Origin: Candidatus Sericytochromatia bacterium S15B-MN24 CBMW_12 | Lineage (GTDB): Bacteria; Cyanobacteriota; Sericytochromatia; S15B-MN24; UBA4093 | Assembly (NCBI GenBank): GCA_002083825.1 | Contig: DAZV01000022.1 | Coordinates: 49,009 to 113,008, forward strand | Direction: 5' to 3' | DNA length: 64,000 nt | Shown here: in pieces, positions 48,168-59,799 of the stretch | How positions within the stretch are numbered: position 1 is the stretch's first letter | Layout: the number at the start of each line of letters is the position of its first letter | Notes under the pieces: generated by a model | What the model was told of the DNA's origin: nothing | Seen by the model: the letters and a program-made list of their open reading frames with translations, nothing else | Databases searched by the model: none | Translations under genes and position numbers: made by a program

Positions 48168-49487
48168 TCACAACCCCTCGGGGTAGGTCTCCAGCCCGGG
48201 GGGCTCGATAGGATCCAGGGGTTCGACGGCGAAGGTCTCGTCGAAGAACATGTAGGCGTCGTAGCGGTTGGCAAGCTTGGAGGGGACGTAGTTGCCCCAG
48301 CGCTCGCGGGCGGGATCGTAGACGACGCCGATGGCTCGTTCCTCTCGGGTGCCGAAGAGCCAGTCTCCGCCGCGTTCCATGAGCGGGGGGCCCAGGTCCA
48401 GGTGGAAGCGATCGAGGCCGGCCTCGTGGAAGATGGCCTCGTAGGAGTGATCCCGGGCGGGGGGGACCCGCATGAAGGCATGGGGGCCGTCCCACCTGGC
48501 AGCCGCAGTGACGGTGCCGTGGTGCGCGCCGAAGCCGACCGCGAAGGCCTGGTCGCCGAATTGCTCCCGGGCGAGTTGCCCCACGTTGACGTGGCCGCTC
48601 TTGCCCTCGTAGGTGGCGCGGAAGTCGCCGATATGGGAGTTGTGTTCCCAGAGGACGGCCTTGGAGTCCGGGCCCGTGTGCTTGAGCAGGCGGTTCAGCA
48701 CGTCCATCATGTGGTGATCGCGCAGGTTCCAGGTCACGGCCCCGCCGTAGACCATCTGCCGGTAGTAGCGCTCGGCGTTGAGGGCGGCCAGGGCGTTGAG
48801 CTCGGCGTCCAGTAGGGCAGCGGGGGAGCTGCGCGTCTCGTAGTCTCCCCGGCGGCGCTGGAGATCGATCAAGGTGGCGACGACTTCGTCCTCGCAGGTC
48901 TCGGCGAGGTAATGGGCTCTCAGGGCGTAGGCCTGGGTGTCCTGGAAGGGCTCGAAGCAAGCGTAGCGCTCGCGGGCCTTCGCCGCGGCCGGCGGATCGA
49001 CTCGCTCCAGGTAGCGCAGCACCTCGGCGATCGAGGCGTGTAGGCTGTAGACGTCGAGGCCGTAGAAGTGGGTCATGCGTTCGGGATGGCGCGCGTTGTG
49101 ATTTCGCAGCCAATCGACGAAGTCCAGCACGACCGTGTTGCGCCACATCCAGGTGGGGAAGCGCTTGAAACCCTCGAGGGCCGAAAGGGCGTCTTCGGGG
49201 CGCTCGTGGGCATTCTCGCCGGTCACGAAGCGGTTGACCCTGGCGGCGTCCGGCCAGTCTCCCTCGATGGCCACCATGTCGAAACCCTTCTCGCTGATCA
49301 GGCGGCGGGTGAGCTGCGCGCGAAAGGCGTAGAACTCGGCCGTTCCGTGGCTCGCTTCGCCGAGCATGACGATCCGGGCGTCGCCGATGCGATCGAGCAG
49401 GGGGTCGAAGTCCGCGGGAATTCCTTCGAGCGGAGCGGCGTTGGCGCGGACCCAGTCCGAGAGTCTCGCGGTCAATCGATCGGCCAT
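48168..49487 (-). CDS. Erythromycin-esterase family protein
   Basis: 439 aa from the ATG at 49487 (AGGAGGGAG upstream). Family landmarks: ARIVMLGEASHGTAEFYAFR (Glu and His of the active site), MVAIEGDWPDA, HFYGLDVYSLHASI, LWEHNSHIGD and the late RPP/MERGG region. True EreA/EreB open macrolide rings, but most members are uncharacterised and the fold is not an alpha/beta hydrolase. No signal peptide. It follows the phosphoribosyltransferase gene by 54 bp and is co-transcribed; this pairing is widespread in bacteria, its meaning unknown. Confidence 0.9.
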   Translation of the reverse strand: MADRLTARLSDWVRANAAPLEGIPADFDPLLDRIGDARIVMLGEASHGTAEFYAFRAQLTRRLISEKGFDMVAIEGDWPDAARVNRFVTGENAHERPEDALSALEGFKRFPTWMWRNTVVLDFVDWLRNHNARHPERMTHFYGLDVYSLHASIAEVLRYLERVDPPAAAKARERYACFEPFQDTQAYALRAHYLAETCEDEVVATLIDLQRRRGDYETRSSPAALLDAELNALAALNAERYYRQMVYGGAVTWNLRDHHMMDVLNRLLKHTGPDSKAVLWEHNSHIGDFRATYEGKSGHVNVGQLAREQFGDQAFAVGFGAHHGTVTAAARWDGPHAFMRVPPARDHSYEAIFHEAGLDRFHLDLGPPLMERGGDWLFGTREERAIGVVYDPARERWGNYVPSKLANRYDAYMFFDETFAVEPLDPIEPPGLETYPEGL

Positions 49488-49541
49488 GATCTCCCTCCTT
49501 GCAGGAACCAGGGAGCGGGGATGAACTCCCGGGAAAGGCAT

Positions 49542-50186
49542 TCAGCGCGCCGCATGAAGCAAGTAGGCCTTGGCCTGGGCGTCGGTCACCTGGGTGAAGT
49601 CCGCGTAGAACTGCCCGACGGCGAAGAAGAGCGAGGGAACCGTGACGGCGACCACGTCACCGACCTGGTATTGCAGCGCTTCGAAGGCGCGCGGGGCGAT
49701 CACGGGCGCGGCCACGACGAGGCGGGCGGGCTCCTGGTGGCGAACGTCGGCGATGGCCGCTTCCAGCGTCATGCCGGTCGCCACGCCGTCATCGACCAGA
49801 ATGACCACCCTGCCCTCCAGCGGCTCGGCCGGCCTTGCCCCGCGCAGCATGGCCTCGCGCTCCTTGGCCAGGAGCGTCTGGTCGTCGGAGACCGCCTCGA
49901 GGTAACCCGGCGGCAACATGACCCCTCTCAAGACCTCCTCGTTGAGGACGCGGGTTCCCCGGGCCGTCACCGCGCCAATCGCGAACTCCTCGTGGTTGGG
50001 AGCGCCGATCTTGCGGGCAACCAGGACATCCAGCGGCCAGCCGAAGCGATCCGCCACCTCGCGCGCGACCGGCAACCCGCCGCGCGGCAAAGCGAGCACC
50101 ACCACGTCCTTTCCCCGGTACCCCTCCAGCTTTTCGGCCAGCATGCGTCCCGCCTCGGTGCGGTCCCTGAAGATGATGGGCTCCAT
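49542..50186 (-). CDS. Phosphoribosyltransferase-domain protein
   Basis: 214 aa from ATG 50186, after a purine-rich GGGGGGAAGCGAG. Type I PRTase fold: the PRPP-binding loop VVILVDDGVATGMTLEAAI, the early KDVVVLALPRGGLPVAREVA and LDVLVARKIGAPNHEEF. This is the subfamily found next to erythromycin-esterase and dienelactone-hydrolase homologues; it lacks the hood of specific purine or pyrimidine enzymes, so the base is unknown. First gene of a two-gene operon with the esterase homologue. Confidence 0.88.
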   Translation of the reverse strand: MEPIIFRDRTEAGRMLAEKLEGYRGKDVVVLALPRGGLPVAREVADRFGWPLDVLVARKIGAPNHEEFAIGAVTARGTRVLNEEVLRGVMLPPGYLEAVSDDQTLLAKEREAMLRGARPAEPLEGRVVILVDDGVATGMTLEAAIADVRHQEPARLVVAAPVIAPRAFEALQYQVGDVVAVTVPSLFFAVGQFYADFTQVTDAQAKAYLLHAAR

Positions 50187-50374
50187 TCTCGCTTCCCCCC
50201 GCTCCCCGCTCACATCCCCCTCATTTCCCCCAACGGCTCCCTGCGAGGAAATCTTCTCTCCCGAGGACGCCGATCTCAAGCCACGGGCAGGCCATTTCAA
50301 CGAGCAGCCGAGGCTTTTCTCGCGCCGAGACGGAGCTAGAATCGCAGGTAGTACTTCTTTAAAAGGGGGTAGCC

Positions 50375-53035
<2,661 letters not shown>

Positions 53036-53064
53036 CCCCTCGATCCCCATGATTCCAGCGCTCA

Positions 53065-53092
53065 GGAGGCCCCGCGGTACCGCGGGGCCTCC
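53065..53092 (+). terminator. 28-bp palindromic terminator of the Clp gene
   Basis: A perfect 14+14 inverted repeat starting GGAGGCCCCGCGG, then GCTTCTTC, a broken U-rich tail. It separates the Clp gene from the act promoter. Confidence 0.75.
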
Positions 53093-53107
53093 GCTTCTTC
53101 GGCATGT

Positions 53108-53148
53108 TTGACAAGCAAGCCCCCATCTGTAAGATTGTTTATGAACAA
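53108..53148 (+). promoter_or_regulatory. Promoter and dyad upstream of the act operon
   Basis: TTGACA (53108-53113), 16-bp spacer, TAAGAT (53130-53135). Overlapping the -10 edge is a dyad TTGTT-TATG-AACAA (53135-53148), a possible operator for control of respiration. The ATG of actA is 40 bp further on. Confidence 0.6.
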
Positions 53149-53189
53149 ATATATCGCATCATCGTTTCCATCATCGAGCGAGGAGCCCC

Positions 53190-53687
53190 ATGAACCGTCG
53201 GCTGGTCCTCATCTTGCTGCTCGTCCTGGTCCTCGGTGGGGCGGCATGGCTCATGGCGAGAGCCCAGCAGCGGGGACCCGAGCAACCGGTGGCTTTCAGC
53301 CACAAGGTGCATGTGGGCGATCGCGGCATCTCCTGCGTCTTCTGTCATCAGGGCGTGACGAAGACCGCCAATGCGCTCTTGCCGTCCACCGAAACCTGCA
53401 TGGACTGCCATCGGGTGGTCAGGCCCGATTCCCCGGAGATCCAGAAGGTGGCGGCGGCCTACCAGGAGGGTGAATCGATCGACTGGGCCCGCGTCACCGA
53501 CCTGCCGGACTTCGTGCGCTTCACCCACCGGCGGCATATCCAGGCGGGAGTCGACTGCATGAGCTGCCACGGGGACGTTTCTCGCATGGACCGGGTTTAC
53601 AAGGCCAATGCCCTGAGCATGGGCGACTGTCTCTCTTGCCACCATCAGAAGGGTGCCCCCACGGATTGTCTGACGTGCCACCAGTGA
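53190..53687 (+). CDS. actA: Alternative complex III subunit ActA, pentaheme cytochrome c
   Basis: 165 aa. Single N-terminal membrane anchor or signal (LVLILLLVLVLGGAAWLM). Five CxxCH haem-c sites: CVFCH, CMDCH, CMSCH, CLSCH and CLTCH, in a class III cytochrome-c-like arrangement with distal His residues (FSHKVH, FTHRRH). Size, haem count and place at the head of an act cluster identify ActA of alternative complex III, which passes electrons from quinol oxidation to soluble or oxidase-bound cytochrome c. Good RBS (GCGAGGAGC) before ATG 53190. Confidence 0.93.
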   Translation: MNRRLVLILLLVLVLGGAAWLMARAQQRGPEQPVAFSHKVHVGDRGISCVFCHQGVTKTANALLPSTETCMDCHRVVRPDSPEIQKVAAAYQEGESIDWARVTDLPDFVRFTHRRHIQAGVDCMSCHGDVSRMDRVYKANALSMGDCLSCHHQKGAPTDCLTCHQ

Positions 53688-53763
53688 CCCGATCGGTGCT
53701 GAACGGCCACCAGACGTCGACGTTGATCGGGCCGAGCGGGGACCGTCAACAGTAGGAGCGAGC

Positions 53764-55998
53764 ATGAAGCGGCGAGATTTCTTGAAACTCGGCAGCCTGA
53801 CGGCTTCCACGGCGGTCCTGGGTGCATGCGCCAAGCCGCAGCCCAGGGAAACCTACGTCACCTACGTCGAGCAACCCGAAGACATCATCCCGGGCGTCTC
53901 CGACTGGTACGCCACCACGTGCACGATGTGCGCGGCCAACTGCGGGCTCATGGCCCGGGTGGTCGACGCGCGGGTCGTGAAGCTCGAGGGCAACCCCCGC
54001 CATCCGGTCAATCAGGGCAAGATCTGCGCCCTGGGGCAGTCGGGACTTCAGGTGCTCTACAACCCGGATCGCGTGCGCCAGCCGATGAAGCGCAAGGGCG
54101 ATCGTGGCAAGGGCGACTTCGAGCCGATCTCCTGGGACGAGGCCCTGAGCACGCTCGCCACCCGTCTGCAGGAGAGCGCCGCAGCTTCCGCCTTCATGGC
54201 CATGCCCCTCAACGGCACCCTGGGCCTGGTGATCGACCGCTTCAGTCGCGTCGTGAGCGGGCGCGGCCCCGTGACCTTCGACATCCAGGGGAGGGAAACC
54301 CTCGCCGCGGGCCTGAAGGCGAGCCTCGGCGGGGATCGCGTGCCCTACTACGACCTGTCGAACGCCCGATACGTGCTCAACTTCGGCGCCGATCTCTTCG
54401 GATCGTGGGTCTCGCCGGTCAACTTCGGCCTCCAGTTCGGGGAGTTCCGCCAGGGACGCGAGGGCATGCGCGGCAAACTGGTTCACGTCGAAAGCCGCAT
54501 GTCGATCACCGGCGCGGCGGCCGACGACTGGGTCCCGGTTCCGCCGGGCCACGAGGGAATTCTCGCGCTCGCGATCGCCCAGAGCCTGATCACCCAGGGC
54601 CTCGCCGTCACGGGCTACGAAGCATCTCTAGCCGCCCTCGAGCCCTACGCTCCCGAGCGCGTGGCCGAGCGCCTCGGAGTCTCGGCCGAGCGGATCCAAA
54701 AGCTGGCCAGGGAGTTCGGCACGCGCAAACCGGCTCTCGCGATCGCCGGCGGCTCCATGGCCGCTCAGACCAACGGAGTCAGCGCCATCGCCGCCGTCCA
54801 TGCCCTCAACCAGTTGGTTGGCAGCGTCGGCATCCCCGGCGGGGTCCTGGCCAGTGCCGTGACCCCGCTTCGCGAGATGAACGCCCTTCCTCCCGGTCGG
54901 TTCCGCGAGGTCCGCGAGCTCACCTCCCGCATGCAGCAGGGCCGGATTCAGGCCCTGCTCGTGCATGAGATCGATCCGGTCTACCTCCTGCCCGAGGCGA
55001 TGGGGTTCCGCGAGGCCCTCAGCCAGGTGCCGTTCATCGCGAGCTTCAGCCCGTTCATCGACGATACCGCGGCCTACGCGGACCTGATCCTGCCGGATCA
55101 TACCTTTCTCGAGTCCTGGGGCTTGCTCCTGCCGGACCCCAACGTCCAGGTTCCCGCCGCCAGCTCGCTGCAACCCGTCATGGCTCCCCTGCACGACACC
55201 CGCCCGGTCGCGGACGTCCTCCTGTCGATCGGCCAATCACTGGGCTCCGTCGAGGCGAGAACGCTCCCATGGCCTTCGTACACGGCCCTGGTGAAGACCA
55301 CCTGGGAGACCCTCTCGCCGGAACCGAACTTCTGGACCCAGGTCCGGCAGCAAGGAGTCTGGACCGGAAAACAGACCCAAGGCGCCGGCCTCCGCCCCGT
55401 GGGAGGCTTGCCCGCCGTCCCCGAGGCGATCTTCGCGGGGGACGCCACGGACTTTCCCTATTATTTCTATCCCTACGTCTCGATGACCCTCCGAGAGGGC
55501 CGCGCGGCGAACCTCCCCTGGCAACAGGAGCTGCCGGACACCATGATCACCGGGGTCTGGAGCTCCTGGATCGAGATCAACCCGCGCACCGCCGCCGAAC
55601 TGGGCCTCGGCGATCGCGACGCGGTGGAGCTCACCTCGCCACGCGGCACGATCAGAGGGCGCGTCTACCTGAATCCCGGCATCCACCCTCAAGTGCTCGC
55701 CATGCCCATGGGGCAAGGACACCAGGCCTACGGCCGGTATGCCGCAGGCCGCGGCGCCAACCCCCTGGACATCGTGGAGCCCCTGGAGGTCGCCGGAACC
55801 GGAGCCCTGGCCTGGGCGGCCACCCGGGTGAGACTCGCCAAGGTCGCCGAGGCGCCGTCGTTCACCCGAATCGACAAGCGAACGCGCCCGGAGGAAGGCC
55901 ATGCTCCGGGATTCGTCAGCATGAGAGACCTGATCGACCAGCGCTGGCCGTGGGACGGCAGCCATCAAGGAGGAACCGGTGCCGGAAACAGCCACTAA
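53764..55998 (+). CDS. actB1: Alternative complex III subunit ActB1, molybdopterin-oxidoreductase-like
   Basis: 744 aa, related to the large subunit of bis-MGD oxidoreductases. Tat signal MKRRDFLKLG with lipobox-like LGAC. Fe-S ligand pattern TCTMCAANCG and a later GKICALGQ; the rest follows the family through the C-terminal dinucleotide-binding domain (NPRTAAELGLGDRDAVELTS). In ACIII this subunit lies on the periplasmic side and is thought to have lost the Mo cofactor. ActB is usually one fused chain; here it is split from the ferredoxin part. The next gene overlaps by 20 bp. Gap to actA 76 bp. Confidence 0.92.
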   Translation: MKRRDFLKLGSLTASTAVLGACAKPQPRETYVTYVEQPEDIIPGVSDWYATTCTMCAANCGLMARVVDARVVKLEGNPRHPVNQGKICALGQSGLQVLYNPDRVRQPMKRKGDRGKGDFEPISWDEALSTLATRLQESAAASAFMAMPLNGTLGLVIDRFSRVVSGRGPVTFDIQGRETLAAGLKASLGGDRVPYYDLSNARYVLNFGADLFGSWVSPVNFGLQFGEFRQGREGMRGKLVHVESRMSITGAAADDWVPVPPGHEGILALAIAQSLITQGLAVTGYEASLAALEPYAPERVAERLGVSAERIQKLAREFGTRKPALAIAGGSMAAQTNGVSAIAAVHALNQLVGSVGIPGGVLASAVTPLREMNALPPGRFREVRELTSRMQQGRIQALLVHEIDPVYLLPEAMGFREALSQVPFIASFSPFIDDTAAYADLILPDHTFLESWGLLLPDPNVQVPAASSLQPVMAPLHDTRPVADVLLSIGQSLGSVEARTLPWPSYTALVKTTWETLSPEPNFWTQVRQQGVWTGKQTQGAGLRPVGGLPAVPEAIFAGDATDFPYYFYPYVSMTLREGRAANLPWQQELPDTMITGVWSSWIEINPRTAAELGLGDRDAVELTSPRGTIRGRVYLNPGIHPQVLAMPMGQGHQAYGRYAAGRGANPLDIVEPLEVAGTGALAWAATRVRLAKVAEAPSFTRIDKRTRPEEGHAPGFVSMRDLIDQRWPWDGSHQGGTGAGNSH

Positions 55999-56746
55999 CG
56001 GGATGCCCGAGCCTGCGGGAGCGGACCAACCCCGCCCCGAGAGCGAAGGAGAGCTCCCCCGCTGGGGCATGGTGGCGGATCTGGACCGCTGCACGGGCTG
56101 CGAGGCCTGCGTGCTCGCATGTCACGCCGAGAACAACCTTCCCATCGTGGGCGAGGAGGAATGCGAAAACGACCGGGCCTTCAACTGGATCCGAGTGGAG
56201 CGCTACTGGGAAGGAGAATACCCCCATACCAAGGCCCGCTTCATGCCGATCCTCTGCCAGCACTGCACCCATGCTCCCTGCGAGCCGGTCTGTCCGGTCT
56301 ACGCCACCTACCATAACCCGGAAGGCCTCAACGCTCAGGTCTACAACCGCTGCGTGGGAACCCGCTACTGCGCGAACAACTGCCCCTACGACGTCAGGTT
56401 CTTCAACTGGTTCGATCCCCACTGGCCCGAACCGATGCCGATGATGCTCAACCCCGACGTGACGGTCCGGAGCCGAGGGGTGATGGAGAAGTGCACGTTC
56501 TGCATCCAGCGGATCAACGGGGCCAAGGAGCAAGCCGCCATCGACGGACGCCCGCTGGCCACCGACGAGGTGGTTCCCGCCTGCGCCCAGGCCTGCCCAC
56601 CAAGCGTGCTGGTATTCGGAGACCTGAGGGATCCCCAGAGCAAGGCGAGCAAGCTGGTGGGGAACGAGCGCCGGTTCCAGTTGCTCGGAGAGCTAGGCAC
56701 CGAGCCGGTGGTCATCTACCTCAAGCAGGCGGGAGAATCGTCATGA
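55979..56746 (+). CDS. actB2: Alternative complex III subunit ActB2, 4Fe-4S protein
   Basis: 255-aa ferredoxin-like protein of the PsrB/DmsB type. GTG start at 55979, with AAGGAGG 7 nt before it inside the end of actB1. Cys groups: CTGCEACVLACH, CQHCTHAPCEPVCP, CVGTRYCANNCP, CTFCIQR and CAQACP, enough for three or four cubanes (ACIII ActB2 has a mix of 4Fe-4S and 3Fe-4S). No Tat signal of its own; it should be exported together with ActB1. Stop overlaps the actC start (ATGA). Confidence 0.93.
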   Translation: MPETATNGMPEPAGADQPRPESEGELPRWGMVADLDRCTGCEACVLACHAENNLPIVGEEECENDRAFNWIRVERYWEGEYPHTKARFMPILCQHCTHAPCEPVCPVYATYHNPEGLNAQVYNRCVGTRYCANNCPYDVRFFNWFDPHWPEPMPMMLNPDVTVRSRGVMEKCTFCIQRINGAKEQAAIDGRPLATDEVVPACAQACPPSVLVFGDLRDPQSKASKLVGNERRFQLLGELGTEPVVIYLKQAGESS

Positions 56747-58158
56747 CCGAATCGAACGGCGCCCGGGCGCATCGGCACCCGCTTCCTCCCGACGCGCAGA
56801 TCGTCGACGAGATCCTCGCCCCCATGCAGCGGATCACCTGGCGCTTCTGGGTCCTGGTCGCCATCTTGCTGACGATCTGCGCGCTCGGAGTCGGAGCTTA
56901 CCTCTACATGGCCATGACCGGCATGGGGGTGACGGGCCTGAACCGCCCCAACATGTGGGGCTTCATGATCGCGAGCTTCGTCTTCTGGATCGGGCTTTCG
57001 CACTCGGGAACGCTCATCTCGGCGATCCTGAGGCTGACCAAGGCCGAGTGGCGGCGACCGGTCGTGCGGGCCGCCGAGGCCATGACCCTCTTCTCGATCA
57101 TGGTGGCCGCTCTCTTCCCGATCATCCACCTGGGCCGGTCATGGCTCTTCTACTGGCTGATCCCGTATCCGAACGAGCGCTGGCTCTGGCCGAACTTCCG
57201 CTCTCCCTTGATGTGGGACTTCATGGCCATCACCACCTACCTGACGGGAAGCACGATGTACTTCTTCCTGCCCCTGATCCCGGACTTGGCCACGGTGAGA
57301 GACCGATCGACCGGCTGGAAGAAGCGTATTTACGGCTTCTTGAGCTTCGGCTGGCGGGGGACGGCTCAGCAGTGGGAGCGCCTGGAACGGGCCGTGTCGA
57401 TCATGGCGGTGACCATCCTGCCGGTGGCGGTCTCGGTGCACACGATCGTGTCGTGGGACTTCGCGATGGCGATCGCCCCCCCGATGTGGCACACCACCAT
57501 CTTCGGTCCCTACTTCGTGGCGGGCGCCATCTACTCGGGACTGGCCCTGGTCATCACGGTCATGGCCGTCCTCCGCTGGGTCTACAAGCTGGAAACCTAC
57601 CTGAGACCCGAGCACTTCGACAAGATGGGAAAGATCCTGCTCACCGTCGCCCTGGTCTGGTTCTACCTCTGGTGGGGAGACTTCCTGATCAACTGGTACG
57701 GCCGCCTGCCTCACGAGCGACTCGCCTGGAACGAGTACCTCTTCGGGCGGTTCTGGCCCATGTCCTGGGCCATGCTGCTCACCAACGCCGTCCTGCCGAT
57801 CGTCTGCTTGAGCTTCCGGAAGTTCCGCCACAGCGTTCCCGCGATGGTGGTGCTGACCTTGCTCATCAACGTGGGCATGTACTGCGAACGCCTGCTGATC
57901 GTGATCCCGCCGCTCTCGTTCAAGCAATTCCCCTACGTCTGGGGCCATTACTGGCCAACCTGGGTCGAATGGACCATCCTCGCCTCGGCCTTCGCCTTCT
58001 TCACGCTGCTCTACACCCTTTTCTCGAAGCTGATCCCGATCATCTCGATCTGGGAGGTCCGGGAGGAGCGCATCTACACCACCTCGAAGCGGGTGGGCAA
58101 GGAGACGTATCAGGCGGTGGCTCTGCCGGTGGTGGGTCAGGAGGAGGGACATGGCTAG
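56743..58158 (+). CDS. actC: Alternative complex III membrane subunit ActC (NrfD/PsrC-like)
   Basis: 471 aa, start at the ATG (56743) that overlaps the actB2 stop. Ten hydrophobic segments, as in ActC, e.g. FWVLVAILLTICALGVGAYL and later VVLTLLINVGMYCERLLIVI. The quinol-binding face is set by the polar residues in SHSGTLISAILRL and HTIVSWDFAMA. It oxidises menaquinol or ubiquinol and may contribute to proton movement. A second NrfD-like subunit (ActF) present in most ACIII is not encoded in this cluster. Confidence 0.93.
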   Translation: MTESNGARAHRHPLPPDAQIVDEILAPMQRITWRFWVLVAILLTICALGVGAYLYMAMTGMGVTGLNRPNMWGFMIASFVFWIGLSHSGTLISAILRLTKAEWRRPVVRAAEAMTLFSIMVAALFPIIHLGRSWLFYWLIPYPNERWLWPNFRSPLMWDFMAITTYLTGSTMYFFLPLIPDLATVRDRSTGWKKRIYGFLSFGWRGTAQQWERLERAVSIMAVTILPVAVSVHTIVSWDFAMAIAPPMWHTTIFGPYFVAGAIYSGLALVITVMAVLRWVYKLETYLRPEHFDKMGKILLTVALVWFYLWWGDFLINWYGRLPHERLAWNEYLFGRFWPMSWAMLLTNAVLPIVCLSFRKFRHSVPAMVVLTLLINVGMYCERLLIVIPPLSFKQFPYVWGHYWPTWVEWTILASAFAFFTLLYTLFSKLIPIISIWEVREERIYTTSKRVGKETYQAVALPVVGQEEGHG

Positions 58159-58654
58159 GGTTTTCGGCCTCTTCAAGGAGTTCGACGAGGTGGTGGGGGC
58201 GGTGGATGCCCTCAAGGCCGCCAATTTCGACGTCGCGGACATCGACATGCTCTCCTCCATGCCGTATCCCCCCCATACCGCGGGGCTGAAGGAAACCAGC
58301 ACCGATAACCAGGCATGGCTCTCGACGGGCATGGGGGCCCTGGGGACGCTCTTCGGTTTCCTCCTGGCGGGGGGAACCGCCTGGCTGTATCAGCTTCCGA
58401 CCGGCGGCAAGCCCATCATCGCGATGCCCACGGTGGCGGTGATCATGTACGAGACCACCATGCTCTTCGCCATCTGGACGGCCTTCTTCGGGGCCCTGAT
58501 CTTCTTCAAGGGCTGGCGCTCGAAGCGAGCCCCCTACGACGAGCGGATCGCCATGGGCGCTATCGGTCTGGTCGTGAGCATGGCGGACGCGGGGCGAGCG
58601 GGCGCAGCCGAAACCGCCATGGCCGGAGCCATGGAGGTGAAGCGATGGGACTGA
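58151..58654 (+). CDS. actD: Alternative complex III subunit ActD (DUF3341)
   Basis: 167 aa. The family begins with a ferredoxin-like part (VFGLFKEFDEVVGAVDALKA) followed by two membrane helices (ALGTLFGFLLAGGTAWLY, MLFAIWTAFFGALIFF). Contact with ActC holds it in the complex; no cofactor is bound. It overlaps actC by 8 bp and actE by 10 bp, so translation is coupled. Confidence 0.92.
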   Translation: MARVFGLFKEFDEVVGAVDALKAANFDVADIDMLSSMPYPPHTAGLKETSTDNQAWLSTGMGALGTLFGFLLAGGTAWLYQLPTGGKPIIAMPTVAVIMYETTMLFAIWTAFFGALIFFKGWRSKRAPYDERIAMGAIGLVVSMADAGRAGAAETAMAGAMEVKRWD

Positions 58655-59187
58655 CCACCAGGACCCCGTCTCGGGCGCCGTCCCGGAGACTATGCCGCGC
58701 GCACGTCTTGGCGCTGCTCGGAATGCTCGGACTGTTCGGGACCTCGGCGCTCGGGGGCTGCTCGGGCCAGATGGCGGATCAGCCTTCGTACAAGACCGGC
58801 GAGTTCGCCCGGTTGCCGGCGAGCGGCTCGATCCCGATGGTGCCGCGCAAGCCTTGGGCCTCGCGCCTGCCCCCGGGGACGGCGACGGCGTCGACTCCGC
58901 TGCTCGTGAACCAAGCCATGATAGCGGAGGGAAAGCAGCTCTATGCCGACAACTGCGGGTTCTGCCACGGGGCTCGGGGCCTGGGGGATGGGCCGGTCGG
59001 CGAGGTCTACGCCCCGAAGCCCGCCAATTTTCAATTGCCGCGGCTCGTTTCGGCCACGGACGGGCGTATTTACGAGGTCATCACGAACGGCTACTCGACG
59101 ATGCCGGCCTTCTACAAGCGGTTGAGTCCGGAGGAGCGCTGGCGGGTGGTGGCCTACGTCAGGGAGTTGCAACATGGACGTGAGTGA
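58645..59187 (+). CDS. actE: Alternative complex III subunit ActE, monohaem cytochrome c lipoprotein
   Basis: 180 aa from ATG 58645, 5 nt after GGAGGTGA; an in-frame start further up lies within actD. Lipoprotein signal ends ALGGC. One haem-c site (CGFCHG) with the distal Met in YSTMPAFYK. In ACIII, ActE receives electrons from ActA and hands them on. Last act gene. The uracil-DNA glycosylase gene starts inside its last 14 bp. Confidence 0.92.
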   Translation: MGLTTRTPSRAPSRRLCRAHVLALLGMLGLFGTSALGGCSGQMADQPSYKTGEFARLPASGSIPMVPRKPWASRLPPGTATASTPLLVNQAMIAEGKQLYADNCGFCHGARGLGDGPVGEVYAPKPANFQLPRLVSATDGRIYEVITNGYSTMPAFYKRLSPEERWRVVAYVRELQHGRE

Positions 59188-59782
59188 GGAGCTGAGGCGG
59201 CTGGCCGAGGCTTGCGGGGCGGATCTGGATTGCCCAGGCGCGACCCAGGTGGTGGCGGGGGAGGGGAACCCTCACGCGCGAATCGTCGTCGTGGGGGAAG
59301 CTCCCGGAGAGCAGGAGGATCGCGAGGGGAGACCCTTCGTGGGCCGCGCCGGGCAGCTTCTCGACCGGCTCCTGGAAGAGGCGGGACTCGCGCGGGAGGC
59401 GGTCTGGATCACGAACGTGGTGAAGTGCCGGCCGGTCCTCTTCGAGGGGGATCGCATGCGGAATCGGCCCCCCAAGATTTCCGAGATCCGGGCGTGGAAC
59501 GCATGCCTTCACGAGGAGCTGCGGCTGATCGATCCGCAGGTGCTTCTCGGGTTGGGGGCGGTTGCCGGCCGTGCCCTCGTGGGTCCGAACTTCAAGCTCC
59601 AGCAGGAGCGGGGCCAATGGCGCAAGGACCTCGTGCTGGGGACGGATACGCTCATCACCTGGCATCCGGCTTACTTGCTCCGGCAGAAGGGAGAGGCTTA
59701 CGAGCATCGCCTGGGAGAGGCGATCGCCGACATGAAGGAGGCCTCGGCCCGGCTGCTGGCGCTGTCGCTGTCGCCGACATGA
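59174..59782 (+). CDS. Family 4-type uracil-DNA glycosylase
   Basis: 202 aa. Motif 1 GEAPGEQEDREGRPFVGRAG, and motif 2 (TWHPAYLLR) with the catalytic-site His. Fe-S ligands are four Cys: two near the N-terminus (CGADLDC, five residues apart rather than the usual two), one in NVVKCRP and one in NACLHEEL. The altered spacing of the first pair is odd but the rest is canonical. Excises uracil from DNA. It overlaps actE by 14 bp and so is co-transcribed with a respiratory operon, which need not mean a shared function. Confidence 0.9.
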   Translation: MDVSEELRRLAEACGADLDCPGATQVVAGEGNPHARIVVVGEAPGEQEDREGRPFVGRAGQLLDRLLEEAGLAREAVWITNVVKCRPVLFEGDRMRNRPPKISEIRAWNACLHEELRLIDPQVLLGLGAVAGRALVGPNFKLQQERGQWRKDLVLGTDTLITWHPAYLLRQKGEAYEHRLGEAIADMKEASARLLALSLSPT

Positions 59783-59799
59783 TGCCCGCTGACTACGCC

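Noticed and set aside
48168..49487. A macrolide-resistance gene
   Set aside because: Family similarity only; no mobile element or other resistance gene, and the phosphoribosyltransferase partner suggests a core function.
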